The notes beneath the pieces are model-generated. The model saw only the letters and a program-made list of their open reading frames with translations. It was not told the DNA's origin and searched no databases. Shown piece by piece: positions 54,119 through 63,574 of a DNA stretch of 64,000 nt. The stretch's first letter is position 1, and the number at the start of each line of letters is the position of its first letter. The stretch spans positions 1-64,000 of the forward strand of contig NZ_DAHUXJ010000048.1 in the NCBI RefSeq assembly GCF_027307225.1, given 5' to 3'. Made by a program: the position numbers and the translations under genes. This DNA is from Bradyrhizobium sp. (GTDB lineage: Bacteria > Pseudomonadota > Alphaproteobacteria > Rhizobiales > Xanthobacteraceae).

Positions 54119-54253
54119 ATGAACTCCACCCTTAAAATTCAGACGTCAGAGCCAACCCTGATCGAAAAGATCAAGGTCGAGCTCAAAAAGCGTGCTGCGG
54201 CAAAGGCCAAGCGGATGTGGCTGAGAAAGCCCAAAACGCTGGCAAGGCGTTGA
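54119..54253 (+). CDS. Tiny basic protein
   Basis: 44 residues (MNSTLKIQTSEPTLIEKIKV, ELKKRAAAKAKRMWLRKPKT then LARR). GAGGG lies seven bases before the ATG. It is mostly a basic helix and resembles other minute rhizobial proteins of unknown role. It is convergent with the next gene, four bases away from its stop. Confidence 0.65.
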   Translation: MNSTLKIQTSEPTLIEKIKVELKKRAAAKAKRMWLRKPKTLARR

Positions 54254-54257
54254 GGGG

Positions 54258-54545
54258 CTAGTGGATCAGCTGATCGTTGTCGACGGTCTCTTTGAAAAGC
54301 GTCCTCAGCAACCGCCATAGCTCGCGGTGCCCAGCAGTTTGGCCGCCTTGCTTGAGGTAATCTGCAATATCCATCGTCCCCGTTTGGATCTCAAGCGCGC
54401 CCTCAACAGTCACATCTAAATGTGCCACTTCGCGCTCGACATATAAATTCTTCGCGTCGGTATCGAAAACTAGCGTGCAACAATCCAGATGGGTGACCTC
54501 AGGGCCTTTTACCTGACGATGCAGTTCTCGTCTTAAGAGAGCCAT
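54258..54545 (-). CDS. Small hypothetical protein
   Basis: 95 residues: ELHRQVKGPEVTHLDCCTLV, FDTDAKNLYVEREVAHLDVT, VEGALEIQTGTMDIADYLKQ, then a helical C-terminus. Its composition is that of a real soluble alpha/beta protein. No family recognised. It is convergent with the tiny gene at 54119. Confidence 0.68.
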   Translation of the reverse strand: MALLRRELHRQVKGPEVTHLDCCTLVFDTDAKNLYVEREVAHLDVTVEGALEIQTGTMDIADYLKQGGQTAGHRELWRLLRTLFKETVDNDQLIH

Positions 54546-55241
54546 TTGATGCTCCTGTCAGAAGTGCTGACTTAATCACCATCAATCATACCAATCCCGG
54601 CGATCATGCGGCAGGGAATTGGCTGCCTGCTGACCACGGGCTCTCAGCGTTCGCAGTTCCAGGAAGAGCGCTTCACTCCCTACCTCGGCGATCTCATATT
54701 GAATGATACTATCGGCCTCACTGACATGGCGGACCATGGCACCGGACCAGAAATTGTAACAGACTTGGTCATCAAAGACCCTTTTCGCAAATCAAAAGGG
54801 GCCACCTCGCGGCGACCCCTATGGCCGGTTAAATTTGTGCGTGATAAAATCCCTCCTCCGGCAAGATCAACCTAGAGTTTTTTCCACAGGAGGCGGTAGC
54901 CGGACAAATACCGTCCATAGCGCTGTCCTCATCTGCTTCCCGCTGTCAAAAGAAACGGCCCCGGCGGACTAGACCGGGGCCGTGTGCCTGCTGAATGGGG
55001 CATAGGGGACGCAGGCCTCTCAGCCTAACCACCCGCGAGCGATTAAATACTAAAATCTTGGACAGCCTCAGTGTCCTACTACGACGGGTTGCCGGTTTGA
55101 ATTTTTAAATTTCGCCTGGAACTCGCTTTCTTATATCGGGAGGCGGACATTAGGTTCATCACAGCCCGGTACGTGGCTTTTGTCTGTGATGAGAACGCCG
55201 GTAGCGCTCCCGCCTTCCTCCGGAATGGAAAGGAGCACGCC
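54546..55241. other. Gene-poor stretch with a strong hairpin
   Basis: About 700 bases. A plus-strand frame of 89 codons (54606-54875) has mixed character (ERFTPYLGDLILNDTIGLTD) but no family match or ribosome-binding site. A perfect inverted repeat lies at 54955-54983. I see nothing else with support. Confidence 0.35.
54955..54983 (-). terminator. GC-rich hairpin, terminator-like on the minus strand
   Basis: ACGGCCCCGG (54955-54964) and CCGGGGCCGT (54974-54983) form a perfect 10-base stem with a nine-base loop. On the minus strand it is followed by TTTCTTTT. It has no obvious gene upstream on that strand, so it could also mark the end of an unrecognised small RNA. Confidence 0.5.
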
Positions 55242-55441
55242 ATGCAGTTACGGCGTCATTTCAAACAAGCTCTTTCCCTCAATGATCGGCTCAAAATCTT
55301 CTCCGACCAATTGAAGGCACAGGCCTCCAGACTTCAACCAGGTCCGGAGCAAGACGCCTTACTGTAGAGGCGCGTATCGCGGACACCGCATCCCATATTG
55401 ACCAGTGGGTTAACTCGTGCGACCTACAGCCACCAAAATAG
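55242..55441 (+). pseudogene. Small rhizobial gene with one frameshift
   Basis: AAGGAG precedes the ATG at 55242 by seven bases. The frame MQLRRHFKQALSLNDRLKIF, SDQLKAQASRLQPGPEQDAL stops at a TAG near 55367. A one-base change there continues into EARIADTASHIDQWVNSCDL and QPPK with a stop at 55441. Together these match the usual full length (about 65 residues) of a common Bradyrhizobium small protein whose end reads ...AHIDEWxxSPGLQPPK. Decay or a sequencing error is possible. Confidence 0.68.
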
Positions 55442-55442
55442 A

Positions 55443-55508
55443 ATGCTGCTGTTTGCGCTCATGGGAATGATCGGACTGGCGGCAGCGATGAAACTGCCAT
55501 CGCCATGA
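55443..55508 (+). CDS. Possible single-helix micropeptide
   Basis: A 21-codon frame, MLLFALMGMIGLAAAMKLPS P, begins one base after the preceding gene's repaired stop and would encode one short membrane helix. There is no ribosome-binding site of note, so translation would need coupling. Supported only by hydrophobic composition and position. Confidence 0.25.
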   Translation: MLLFALMGMIGLAAAMKLPSP

Positions 55509-55578
55509 TTTCATTTCGACCTGAACCACAGACTTTGCCGCCAACCGGTGGAGTGAGGCAGCCTCAGTGGGCGGCCTT

Positions 55579-55827
55579 TCACGTTAGAGGCAACTCAATC
55601 TTGTTCTTAGCTTCTTCCTCAGCCAATCGTCTAAGCAGATCGTCGCGCCGGTTCCGTTGTTTGATCAGTGCAAGCTCAGACTCCGCAATCTGCTGTCGAT
55701 ATCCCTCAATCTTTTGTTCGAGAGTGAAACGCACAATCTCGGGATCCAAGGGGGTCGTCAGCAGCGCAAGCACAGACGGACCACTTTCCCCCAGGGGTGC
55801 TTCGTTTGAGTGCCTTTCAATCGGCAT
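55579..55827 (-). CDS. Small hypothetical protein with a charged coiled-coil helix
   Basis: 82 residues from the ATG at 55827 (GAGG six bases before). The N-terminal half is short and loop-like (GESGPSVLALLTTPLDPEIV); the rest is one long amphipathic helix (FTLEQKIEGYRQQIAESELA, LIKQRNRRDDLLRRLAEEEA) able to form a coiled coil. It follows the 68-residue protein gene by eight bases on the same strand, so the two probably form an operon. Function unknown. Confidence 0.66.
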   Translation of the reverse strand: MPIERHSNEAPLGESGPSVLALLTTPLDPEIVRFTLEQKIEGYRQQIAESELALIKQRNRRDDLLRRLAEEEAKNKIELPLT

Positions 55828-55835
55828 GACGGGCC

Positions 55836-56042
55836 TCAAATTTTAGGCGCTAAATCAGCCCGATCAAAAACTGCCGTTTTCTCAATCTTGCCGGGGCCAA
55901 CGGGCGCGTCTTCGGTGGCGCGTCGTAACGCCTCAGTCTCGGCATCTAACCCATCAACGGTTTCATTCGCCTGACTACCGGTGTCGTGGGGTCTTGAAGG
56001 GACTTTTTTGCCACCTTCGGGGACGTCATCGCTCTCTGCCAT
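55836..56042 (-). CDS. Small acidic, probably disordered protein
   Basis: 68 residues rich in Asp, Glu, Gly and Pro (MAESDDVPEGGKKVPSRPHD, ETVDGLDAETEALRRATEDA) with one short helix. No domain is recognised. It lies eight bases upstream of the coiled-coil protein gene on the same strand. Confidence 0.6.
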   Translation of the reverse strand: MAESDDVPEGGKKVPSRPHDTGSQANETVDGLDAETEALRRATEDAPVGPGKIEKTAVFDRADLAPKI

Positions 56043-56696
56043 TTAGGTCTCCTTCAGTAGACCAATCCATTCGCTCCCATTGCGTTCCAAAAGCGCCTTT
56101 CTCGCGTGGTCCCGGATGTTCTTTGAGCGCATTGAGCTGGCGCACTACAACGCGTGTCTCGCGACTTCTGCTGGTCGATCAACGTGAACTAGCAGGGGGC
56201 CTGTGGCAATGGCGGGATTGCTGACCCGGTGCAACATCGAGCGGCTTGTGCAGTTTGGCGAGACCAACGGTGCCTGGCGGTGTCGCGCTATCCGCAACGC
56301 GCGTGTCCACATCGTGCAACGTCGTGGCAATCAATCGAACCAATGCGCCGACAATGCGCTCCATAACTTCCGACATGTTTAATATACCTATTTGCGGACG
56401 GTATTTATGCGCCAGTTTGCTATCATTTTGGGAAAGCGGGGAAGCTTTTCCCAATCACCCGACAACACCTTTCATTTCTAAAAACATCTGTTTGACGTCG
56501 GACAATGGAAGCGACTGTTTCGCGGTTGAAACGGTATGGAACCTTGCCTTGAAAGCCCGATTGGTTTGTGGGTCGCCGTGTCCGCCGATGCCGCGACTTG
56601 CACGGTCGGTCGGCCACAACATTTCCCCCAGCCAGGCCGGCCGCGCCCGGCGAAGGGCGGGACTGAACCATTCTACTGCAGGCATGTATTCTAGCG
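56043..56696. other. Stretch with one doubtful small frame
   Basis: A minus-strand frame from 56376 to 56179 (65 codons, SEVMERIVGALVRLIATTLH then a Pro/His-rich end) has a helical start and weak upstream signals; it may be a small gene, but the C-terminal part looks non-coding. The rest of the 650 bases shows no support for genes. Confidence 0.3.
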
Positions 56697-56882
56697 ATGA
56701 GCGAGAAGCCCAAATTTCACTCGAAAATGATCAAGGATGGTCGTTGGACCGTCGCCGTAAGTACTGGATATGGCCCCGTCTCGCATGTCGGGAATTTCGC
56801 GACCGAGGAAGAAGCTAACCGCTGGATTACGACCGACTCAAAAAGCTGGCCCCAACCAGCGGACAAACCCCCAACGCCCTAG
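56697..56882 (+). CDS. Small conserved hypothetical protein
   Basis: 61 residues: MSEKPKFHSKMIKDGRWTVA, VSTGYGPVSHVGNFATEEEA, NRWITTDSKSWPQ. It has the pattern of a compact beta-beta-alpha fold (the NFATEEEANRWI part is typical of small rhizobial proteins of this kind). No function is known to me. Confidence 0.68.
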   Translation: MSEKPKFHSKMIKDGRWTVAVSTGYGPVSHVGNFATEEEANRWITTDSKSWPQPADKPPTP

Positions 56883-57125
56883 GGGATTCAATCAGCCTGC
56901 TGACTCAGTATTTAAGATTTCGAGTGCCGACGCCGTCGGTGTACGGATTTACGTTAGGCCAAGAACGTCTTCAGCGTCAGTCGTCGCGCCGCACGCAGGG
57001 TGGCCGCGCTGGTTGATCTTCTGGAACGGGGGCCGCAGCAGATTGTTGCTTCCGCAGCGCGTCTGCTTCAGCCGACGGGCGCCTTAGTCCCGATTGAAGT
57101 TGTTCGGCAAAACGAGCTCGCCCAG

Positions 57126-57386
57126 GTGATTGATTTTCCAAACCACAGCCGTTCCTATGATCCGACGCGGCGCGTTGTCCGGTTTTGGGGGCACGATAGC
57201 GCGATCGAGGCGTCATTTTTTATCAGCCAAGATGCGCTCACGCGGATCCAACCCGGCATCCAGTTGGATGAGCCGAGTTTGCTGAACGCATTTGACGCGA
57301 ACCGTGAGAAAATATGCGCTGCGGCCGCCAGGGTTTACGTTCGCGGAGGCCGGGGCTGGTACGATCTCGGTCCCGCGAACTTTTAA
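57126..57386 (+). CDS. DUF1488-family protein
   Basis: 86 residues from a GTG at 57126 (VIDFPNHSRSYDPTRRVVRF). The family pattern is clear: SYDPTRRVVRFWGHDSAIEA, SFFISQDALTRIQPG and ILNAFDANREKICAAAARVY-like text, with a GRGWYDL end. DUF1488 proteins are small and of unknown function, common in Proteobacteria and often found as single genes. The open frame extends 42 codons upstream from an ATG at 57000, but homology starts at 57126, so the shorter start is chosen. Confidence 0.75.
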   Translation: MIDFPNHSRSYDPTRRVVRFWGHDSAIEASFFISQDALTRIQPGIQLDEPSLLNAFDANREKICAAAARVYVRGGRGWYDLGPANF

Positions 57387-58019
57387 ATGCTAATACGACT
57401 TAAATCCACCGGGCAGAGGCCTTCTTCAAGGGCGACAACCCGCAATTTGTCGCCGTCAGTTTCACCTTCGGTGGCATTTGAGAATGCGGGAGGTCATTTT
57501 CGCCTTGGTAGCGGAAGTTGAAGGTTTGTCCGATGAGTTGTCAATATGAGCAGTCCGCTTCCAGCACGAATCTCATCGTTGAAACCAGCGGGCTGGAAAT
57601 CAATAGGCGAAATTTTCGTGATCTGTACTCCGGTTCTCGTAGGCAAAGCGAGACAACATGACTCCGATGCGGCGTGGTCGGCGAGAATGCGACGCGACTT
57701 GTGACAGGCGCGCGGCAATAGCTACCCAAGATGGCTGAGCTACTGGCGGACGCGGCAATCGAGATCAAATAGTCGGTCCTCGGCTGCCTCACAGCCCTGG
57801 ACTTCGGTCCGGACGACTCCAAGCTTGGTCACGGCGCTTGGGAGCGACGTATCCTGCGCTCGGTCGAAGGTCGCAAGTACCCCGGAACGTGATGAGCGTC
57901 ACGCCGGTCGTTGCATGACCGTATTGGCAAAACGGACGTTCGTGGCTATTTGCGCTTCTGTAGATCATATCTTCATCGAGGCTCGAACGACGCCCACGGC
58001 GAACCGAAGGAGGACAGGC
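57387..58019. other. Intergenic stretch, no gene recognised
   Basis: About 630 bases with short frames on both strands, none of which is convincing. The last part carries the ribosome-binding site of msrA (AAGGAGG just before 58020). No obvious hairpins or repeats were noticed. Confidence 0.4.
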
Positions 58020-58550
58020 ATGACAGTATCGGCGGAACGAGCAATCCTTGCCGGCGGCTGCTTCTGGGGTGTGCAGGACCTATTGCGCCGGTATCCCGGC
58101 GTGATTTCAACGAGGGTAGGCTACTCCGGCGGCGAGGTGCCGAACGCGACTTACCGCAACCACGGCAGCCATGCGGAGGCCGTCGAGATCACCTTCGATC
58201 CGCAGATCATCAGCTATCGAAAGCTGCTGGAGCTCTTTTTCCAAATCCACGATCCCTCGACGTTGAACCGCCAGGGTAACGACCGCGGAGCGAGCTACCG
58301 ATCAGCCATCTTCTATACCAACGACGATCAGAAGCGGATCGCGGAGGACACCCTCGCCGATGTCGATGCTTCCGGCCTTTGGCCGGGTAAGGCCGTCACC
58401 CAGATAGCGCCCGCCGGACCGTTCTGGGAGGCCGAGCCTGAGCATCAGGATTATCTCGAGAAATATCCGGACGGTTACACCTGTCACTTCATTCGGCCGA
58501 ACTGGACGCTGCCGCACCGGGCGGGGGCGAGCGGAGTTCCAGCAGCGTGA
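58020..58550 (+). CDS. msrA: Peptide methionine sulfoxide reductase MsrA
   Basis: 176 residues from the ATG at 58020 (AAGGAGG six bases before). The signature [20 protein letters not shown] holds the catalytic Cys14; [20 protein letters not shown] and [20 protein letters not shown] follow, with [13 protein letters not shown]. It reduces Met-S-sulfoxide in proteins with thioredoxin. No resolving Cys is seen near the C-terminus, so it may depend on another thiol. Its stop overlaps the GTG start of the next enzyme by four bases, which implies co-translation. Confidence 0.93.
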   Translation: MTVSAERAILAGGCFWGVQDLLRRYPGVISTRVGYSGGEVPNATYRNHGSHAEAVEITFDPQIISYRKLLELFFQIHDPSTLNRQGNDRGASYRSAIFYTNDDQKRIAEDTLADVDASGLWPGKAVTQIAPAGPFWEAEPEHQDYLEKYPDGYTCHFIRPNWTLPHRAGASGVPAA

Positions 58551-60205
58551 CAAAAGGCTCCGATCTGCTGGTGGCCGCCCTGGAGAACGAGGGTGTTGCA
58601 TATATCTTCGCCATTCCGGGTGAGGAGAATCTCGATGTGCTGGATTCGCTGCGGCGCTCGAAAATCAAGCTCGTGCTGACGCGACACGAGCAGGCTGCCG
58701 GCTTCATGGCGGCCACCTACGGGCGTCTCACCGGACGCGCGGGCGTCTGCCTGACGACGCTGGGTCCCGGTGCACTCAATCTGACAACGACCGCAGCCTA
58801 CGCACATTTGGGCGCGATGCCGATGGTTATGATCACCGGACAGAAGGCGATCCGGAGCAGCCGGCAGGCGCGCTTTCAGATCGTCGACATCGTCGCAACC
58901 ATGCGACCGCTCACCAAGATGGCGACGCAGATCGTCTCCGCGCAGAGTATTCCGACTCTGGTTCGCGACGCCTTTCGAGTCGCGCAGCAGGAGCGGCCGG
59001 GCCCCGTGCATCTTGAACTCCCCGAGGATATCGCGGCCGATGAAGCCGTTGCGGATATCATTCCCCCGCATGTCGTCGAGCTTCCGGTTGCGCCGGCGGT
59101 GGCCATCGAGCGCGCCGCAGCCATGATCAGAGGCGCCAGCAGGCCACTCGTCATGCTGGGCGCCGCGGCAAGCCGTCCGCGGCTCGCCGGGCCGCTGTCG
59201 GCGTTCGTGCGGCGATGCAAAATTCCATTTTTCAATACCCAGATGGGGAAGGGCGTCGTCAATGCGGGCTCCAATCTCTATATGGGCACCGCCGCGCTGT
59301 CGGAGCGAGATTGGGTTCACGAGGCCATCGACCAGGCGGACTTAATCATTTCGATCGGCCATGACACCGTGGAAAAACCCCCTTTCCTGATGGGCCCCAA
59401 TGGACCGCAGGTTATCCATGTCGGCGCCACGGCGGCGACGGTTGAGCAAGTATACTTCCCGCAGACGGAGATTGTCGGAGACGTTGGCGCCAGCCTTGCT
59501 GCTCTGGCCGATCGCCTGGAAGGCAAACTTCCCAATGCCTCGGCACTGCTGGGTCTGCGGGAGGGGATTCTTGCCCATCTCGCCGAGCGTTCGACGGAGG
59601 ATCGATTTCCGATGACGCCTCAGCGCATCGTGCACGACGTCCGCGAGGTCATCCCGTCGGATGGCATCGTTGCCCTCGACAACGGCATGTACAAGATCTG
59701 GTTCGCCCGCAACTATCGTACCAGCGTCGCAAATACGCTGCTGCTCGACAACGCGCTGGCAACCATGGGTGCCGGCCTTCCTTCGGCGATCGCGGCGTCG
59801 CTGATCCATCCGGACAAACGCGTGCTCGCCGTCTGCGGCGACGGCGGCTTCATGATGAATTCGCAGGAGCTTGAGACCGCCGTCCGGCTTAAGCTCAACC
59901 TCGTTGTGCTGGTGCTGGAGGATCGCGCCTACGGGATGATCCGATGGAAGCAGGAAGTCGACGGGTTTTCCGACTTCGGCCTCGACTTCGGTAATCCTGA
60001 TTTCGTCGCCTATGCGAAGTCATACGGCGCCAAGGGCTCCCGCGTTGGCGAGGTCTCGCAGCTCTCGACGACGCTGGAAGCTGCTTTCAGGGCAGGCGGC
60101 GTGCATCTCGTTGTAGCGCCCGTCGACTACAGCGAGAACATACGCGTGCTTGTCAACGAGTTGCACTCGGTAGCCCGGGCTGTGCGAAAACCCTCTTACA
60201 GATGA
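58547..60205 (+). CDS. ThDP-dependent acetolactate-synthase-like enzyme
   Basis: 552 residues from a GTG at 58547. The catalytic Glu48 lies in [20 protein letters not shown], followed by [20 protein letters not shown]. The central domain covers about 190-330. The ThDP motif is [20 protein letters not shown] (about residue 430). The protein resembles AlsS-like and IlvB-like acetolactate synthases in order and length. No regulatory small subunit gene adjoins, so it may act without one or make a different carboligation product. The overlap with msrA is unusual for this family. Confidence 0.85.
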   Translation: MTKGSDLLVAALENEGVAYIFAIPGEENLDVLDSLRRSKIKLVLTRHEQAAGFMAATYGRLTGRAGVCLTTLGPGALNLTTTAAYAHLGAMPMVMITGQKAIRSSRQARFQIVDIVATMRPLTKMATQIVSAQSIPTLVRDAFRVAQQERPGPVHLELPEDIAADEAVADIIPPHVVELPVAPAVAIERAAAMIRGASRPLVMLGAAASRPRLAGPLSAFVRRCKIPFFNTQMGKGVVNAGSNLYMGTAALSERDWVHEAIDQADLIISIGHDTVEKPPFLMGPNGPQVIHVGATAATVEQVYFPQTEIVGDVGASLAALADRLEGKLPNASALLGLREGILAHLAERSTEDRFPMTPQRIVHDVREVIPSDGIVALDNGMYKIWFARNYRTSVANTLLLDNALATMGAGLPSAIAASLIHPDKRVLAVCGDGGFMMNSQELETAVRLKLNLVVLVLEDRAYGMIRWKQEVDGFSDFGLDFGNPDFVAYAKSYGAKGSRVGEVSQLSTTLEAAFRAGGVHLVVAPVDYSENIRVLVNELHSVARAVRKPSYR

Positions 60206-60461
60206 CGTCTAGGGAACTTCGTGTTTTGACGAAAAGCGGCCGTTGAATTCGGGACGACCGCCTGAATGAAGGCTAGTTGTACGAGGCTGACCTGACCAAT
60301 GACATCGCATCTCGGTCTAATCTCTGCTGGCTTACAGAAGCACACTTCCTGACTGTTACGTTATCGATCTTAAGATCGGCTGTAGTTTTGACGCTTTGAC
60401 CCACAGCGGACATTTCTTCGGGTAAGTCGCTGCTCAGGCGCTTTCAATGAGTGACCATCAA

Positions 60462-61145
60462 TTAGGTTGGTTTTTCGTCTCTTTCCAGCTGAGGTTTTTC
60501 ATATAAGACCGCGTTCAACAGAGAGCGGTGCACCTCGATTTTTCCGTTGTAGCTAATCAATCCCAGCTTACGAAATTTATTCAGGAAAAAGCTCACCCGA
60601 GGGCGGGTCGTTCCAATCATCTCCGCCAAAGTTGCTTGACTGATCGAAGCATCGATTGGCGTTGGCTTTCCATTCTTTCCGAAATTGGCCAGCAGAAGTA
60701 AAAGGCGAGCGAGCCGTTTCTCGCTCGAATTGAATAGCTGGTCGATCAAATCTTCTTCCGTGCGATTGCTCCGGGTCACTAAGTACGTCACGAAAAGTTC
60801 TGAAAACTTTGGTTCCTTGCGGAGCGTCGCCAGCATCGCCTTCCGCGTTATTGAGGTGATAAGGCTCTCCTCCATTGCCTTCGCCGTTCCAACGCGGACT
60901 GCCTGACCATTCAGACATCCCTCGCCAAAAAACTGCGCAGCGTTCAATATGCCAACGACCGCTTCTTTGCCCTGCTCGGAAACAACGGTCACCTTGACCG
61001 CACCCGATTGGATGTAAAAAATCTTATCAGCCTCTTCGCCTTGGGCGTAGATGATCCGGCCTTTACGGTACTTTGATATCGTTTTGCCGGTCCCGACTTT
61101 GGCTAGAAAAACTTGAGGATTGAAGTGTTGCTTTGGTGACTTCAC
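60462..61145 (-). CDS. Crp/Fnr-family transcriptional regulator
   Basis: 227 residues. A cyclic-nucleotide-binding-like beta-roll fills residues 20-130 (YRKGRIIYAQGEEADKIFYI, QSGAVKVTVVSEQGKEAVVG). A helix-turn-helix follows at about 170-210 (QATLAEMIGTTRPRVSFFLN). It lacks the N-terminal Cys cluster of FNR and the usual Arg-Glu cAMP-binding set cannot be confirmed, so the signal is unknown. No target gene is obvious; the HWE kinase gene diverges 430 bases away. Confidence 0.88.
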   Translation of the reverse strand: MKSPKQHFNPQVFLAKVGTGKTISKYRKGRIIYAQGEEADKIFYIQSGAVKVTVVSEQGKEAVVGILNAAQFFGEGCLNGQAVRVGTAKAMEESLITSITRKAMLATLRKEPKFSELFVTYLVTRSNRTEEDLIDQLFNSSEKRLARLLLLLANFGKNGKPTPIDASISQATLAEMIGTTRPRVSFFLNKFRKLGLISYNGKIEVHRSLLNAVLYEKPQLERDEKPT

Positions 61146-61306
61146 AAGCCCCTCCTTTGGACCAGCGATGCCTAAATATTAAAAATGGTGTGTTGTGGTC
61201 AATATTGACCAACAAGCCAATTTCTAAGGTGAGAAAATCACCCGGTCAGTAGCCGGTGTCCGGCAGCGTGTTGTGCACCCGCCTGATCGAAAAGGGGGTG
61301 CGTCAG

Positions 61307-61546
61307 ATGCCCCGGTCTCATGCATTGCCCACCGGTCCGCCGCTTAGCGTTATAGAGCGCCCGCGCTGTCCGCACTGCCAGATCCGCACGATCCTGAGCC
61401 GCATTGCGCCCGGTCCGGCGGGTTACGAACTTCACGCTTTCGAGTGCCCCAAGTGTGATCGTGTCCATCGAACCGTGGTGGTCAGCGACCCCATGAGGGG
61501 CGACGCAAGAGGGTGGCTTCGCGGCGAGCTTAAATCCCCGGACTAG
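61307..61546 (+). CDS. Small protein with a zinc-ribbon-like motif
   Basis: 79 residues from the ATG at 61307. It contains RPRCPHCQIRTILSRIAPGP and FECPKCDRVHRTVVV, two CPxC pairs typical of a zinc ribbon, and ends in a basic/acidic tail. GGGGG lies about 10 bases before the start. It sits 28 bases upstream of the histidine kinase gene, so the two may be co-transcribed. Function unknown. Confidence 0.7.
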   Translation: MPRSHALPTGPPLSVIERPRCPHCQIRTILSRIAPGPAGYELHAFECPKCDRVHRTVVVSDPMRGDARGWLRGELKSPD

Positions 61547-61574
61547 ATTTTGGCAATCTCATGGAAGGTTAAAA

Positions 61575-62729
61575 ATGTCGTCTCAAGACGCGGATCGGAG
61601 GAGCAGCAGAATGTCGGATTTTGAGCCTGCGTCACGGTCCCCTAACGGCCATCTCTTCAGAACGAGCACTGTTCCTTCCGACGCGCCCTTCCAGCGCAAA
61701 CCGGTGAGAACTTCCATCAAAGTGTTCGCGAAGGCAGCCCGTGCCGCCCTTGGTCTGCATGACAAGGAGCCGGCCTTCGAGGTGCCCGCGCGGCTATTCG
61801 AACAACTGCCGTTTGCCATTTATGTTTGCGACCGGAACGGGCTCGTTCTGCGATACAATCGCCGCGCCGCCGAACTATGGGGCCGGTCGCCTAAGCCAAG
61901 CGATCCTAACGAAAGGTTCTGCGGATCGTATCAAATGTTCCGCCCCGACGGCAGTCTGCTCCCGCACGATCAATGCCCCATGGCCGATGTGCTGCGTACG
62001 GGTATTTCCGTGCGCGAACAGGAAGTACACATCGAGCGACCGGACGGCGTGCGCGGCATTGCGCTCGTCGACATCGAAGCAATCAAGGATATCGACGGAA
62101 ACATCGTCGGCGCGGTCAACTGCTTTCAGGATATAACGGAGCGCAAACGCAGCGAGGCGCAAATCGTCAACCTGGCGCACGAGGCTGAGCATCGAACAAA
62201 GAACATCTTGTCCACCGTGCTGGCGACGGTGCGTCTTTCTCGTGCCGATACGTCTGATGATCTCAAGCAGTTGATCGAAGGCCGCATTAATGCCCTCGCA
62301 ATGGTCCATGGGCTGTTCGTGCAATCGCGCTGGGCGGGAGCCGAGCTTCGCGGTCTGGTCACGCAGGAGCTCTCGCCTTACTGCGGCGAGAGTGAGGGGC
62401 GCGTGCGAATTGACGGCCCACCCATCATGCTGGAGCCGGCTACGGCCCAGACAGTTGCAATCTGCTTGCATGAACTCGCCACCAATGCGGCAAAATACGG
62501 ATCGCTGTCGGCTGCGCGTGGTCGCGTTGAAATCGCATGGTCGCGTACGGCAGACGGACGGCTCAGTTTGCGCTGGATCGAAGCGGGCGGGCCGACCGTC
62601 ACGCCGCCCACGCGCCGCGGGTTCGGCACGCGCGTCATGGAAAACATAATTTGCCAACTCAAGGGTGAGGTGCATTTTGATTGGCACCACCACGGGCTCG
62701 CGTGCGAGATCGCCGTGCCGCTTGCATAG
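61575..62729 (+). CDS. PAS-domain HWE-family histidine kinase
   Basis: 384 residues. Residues 1-65 are Arg/Ser-rich. A PAS sensor follows (about 70-190: LPFAIYVCDRNGLVLRYNRR, then GNIVGAVNCFQDITERKRSE). The kinase part is of the HWE subgroup: phosphorylatable His in AEHRTKNILSTVLATVRLSR, the N-box HELATNAAKYGSLS and the W-x-E motif RWIEAGGPTV, with GFGTRVMEN. There is no transmembrane segment, so it is cytoplasmic. HWE kinases in alphaproteobacteria often feed the general stress response. No response regulator adjoins. Confidence 0.9.
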   Translation: MSSQDADRRSSRMSDFEPASRSPNGHLFRTSTVPSDAPFQRKPVRTSIKVFAKAARAALGLHDKEPAFEVPARLFEQLPFAIYVCDRNGLVLRYNRRAAELWGRSPKPSDPNERFCGSYQMFRPDGSLLPHDQCPMADVLRTGISVREQEVHIERPDGVRGIALVDIEAIKDIDGNIVGAVNCFQDITERKRSEAQIVNLAHEAEHRTKNILSTVLATVRLSRADTSDDLKQLIEGRINALAMVHGLFVQSRWAGAELRGLVTQELSPYCGESEGRVRIDGPPIMLEPATAQTVAICLHELATNAAKYGSLSAARGRVEIAWSRTADGRLSLRWIEAGGPTVTPPTRRGFGTRVMENIICQLKGEVHFDWHHHGLACEIAVPLA

Positions 62730-63574
62730 ACTTGCCATCGCCTGTGAGGCAAAGCTGTTTGAGTTAACTGGCAATGAAAGCCCCGGCGAGCGCCGGCAAT
62801 CCGAGCATTGCTGGACTCGAAAGCAGGGGGTGCCGACCTCTTTGATGTCTGGTTATGGCACAAAGCCGAAGCGGCGGCGCAATCGCCACATGCCCGCTGT
62901 CGAGGCACAAGCGGACATGTCGCGCGACCGGACCAGCGGAGGGGGTGGTCAAATCTCTAGCGAGCTCGAGTCCCGACAACCGGCCACACTGTCCGTCACA
63001 GGTTTTTTCAGCTCAGCGGAAATTTTGGCCGCGAGTTGGCCCACTTTTTTGCGGCATCCAATTTGAGTCCAAATAAACCCTCGCTTTGTCGGTGCTTAGG
63101 AGATGGTTCGGCCGAAGAAGCATCCGCCACTATCGGCAGCCGGGTATTTATTTTCAATCCGCTGACGGCGACCTTTAAAAATTTCGCGAACGTCGGGCCT
63201 TTCGATGACTTCCTCAAGCGTGTGGGCTTGCCGGAATGAAGTCACCCGTCGGTTGTCAGTCACTCTAACCGCTCGCGTAGCTAGGCTCTCGGAAGAGCGC
63301 CACGGGGCCGCGTCCGCTTGTAGTGCCCGAGGAGCTATGGTTCGCCCGCGCCGACGAGGTGATCGAGGAATGTTGCGACAACCGGGCTTTGGCACTTAAC
63401 CGACATGACGAGCGGTGCTGACGATGTCGGTTCGTAGGGGTAAAGCGACATCACGACGCCATGCCGTTACTTCCGCTTACGACCCTAAGGGCATGCGGTA
63501 AATAATGATTGTTGAATTCGAGGTTCTCGGTTGTCGAGCTGTTCCTGTTGATGCCTCGGTAACTGGCCGATTAG
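62730..63574. other. Intergenic stretch, several weak frames
   Basis: About 845 bases with overlapping short frames on both strands between 63000 and 63400 (for example RVFIFNPLTATFKNFANVGP on the plus strand and ARSRQAHTLEEVIER-like text on the minus strand). They contradict each other and none is supported well enough to call. The transketolase gene ends just beyond. Confidence 0.3.

Noticed and set aside
63008..63395. Overlapping small frames near the transketolase gene
   Set aside because: Plus and minus frames both look half-convincing and exclude each other; no ribosome-binding site decides between them.
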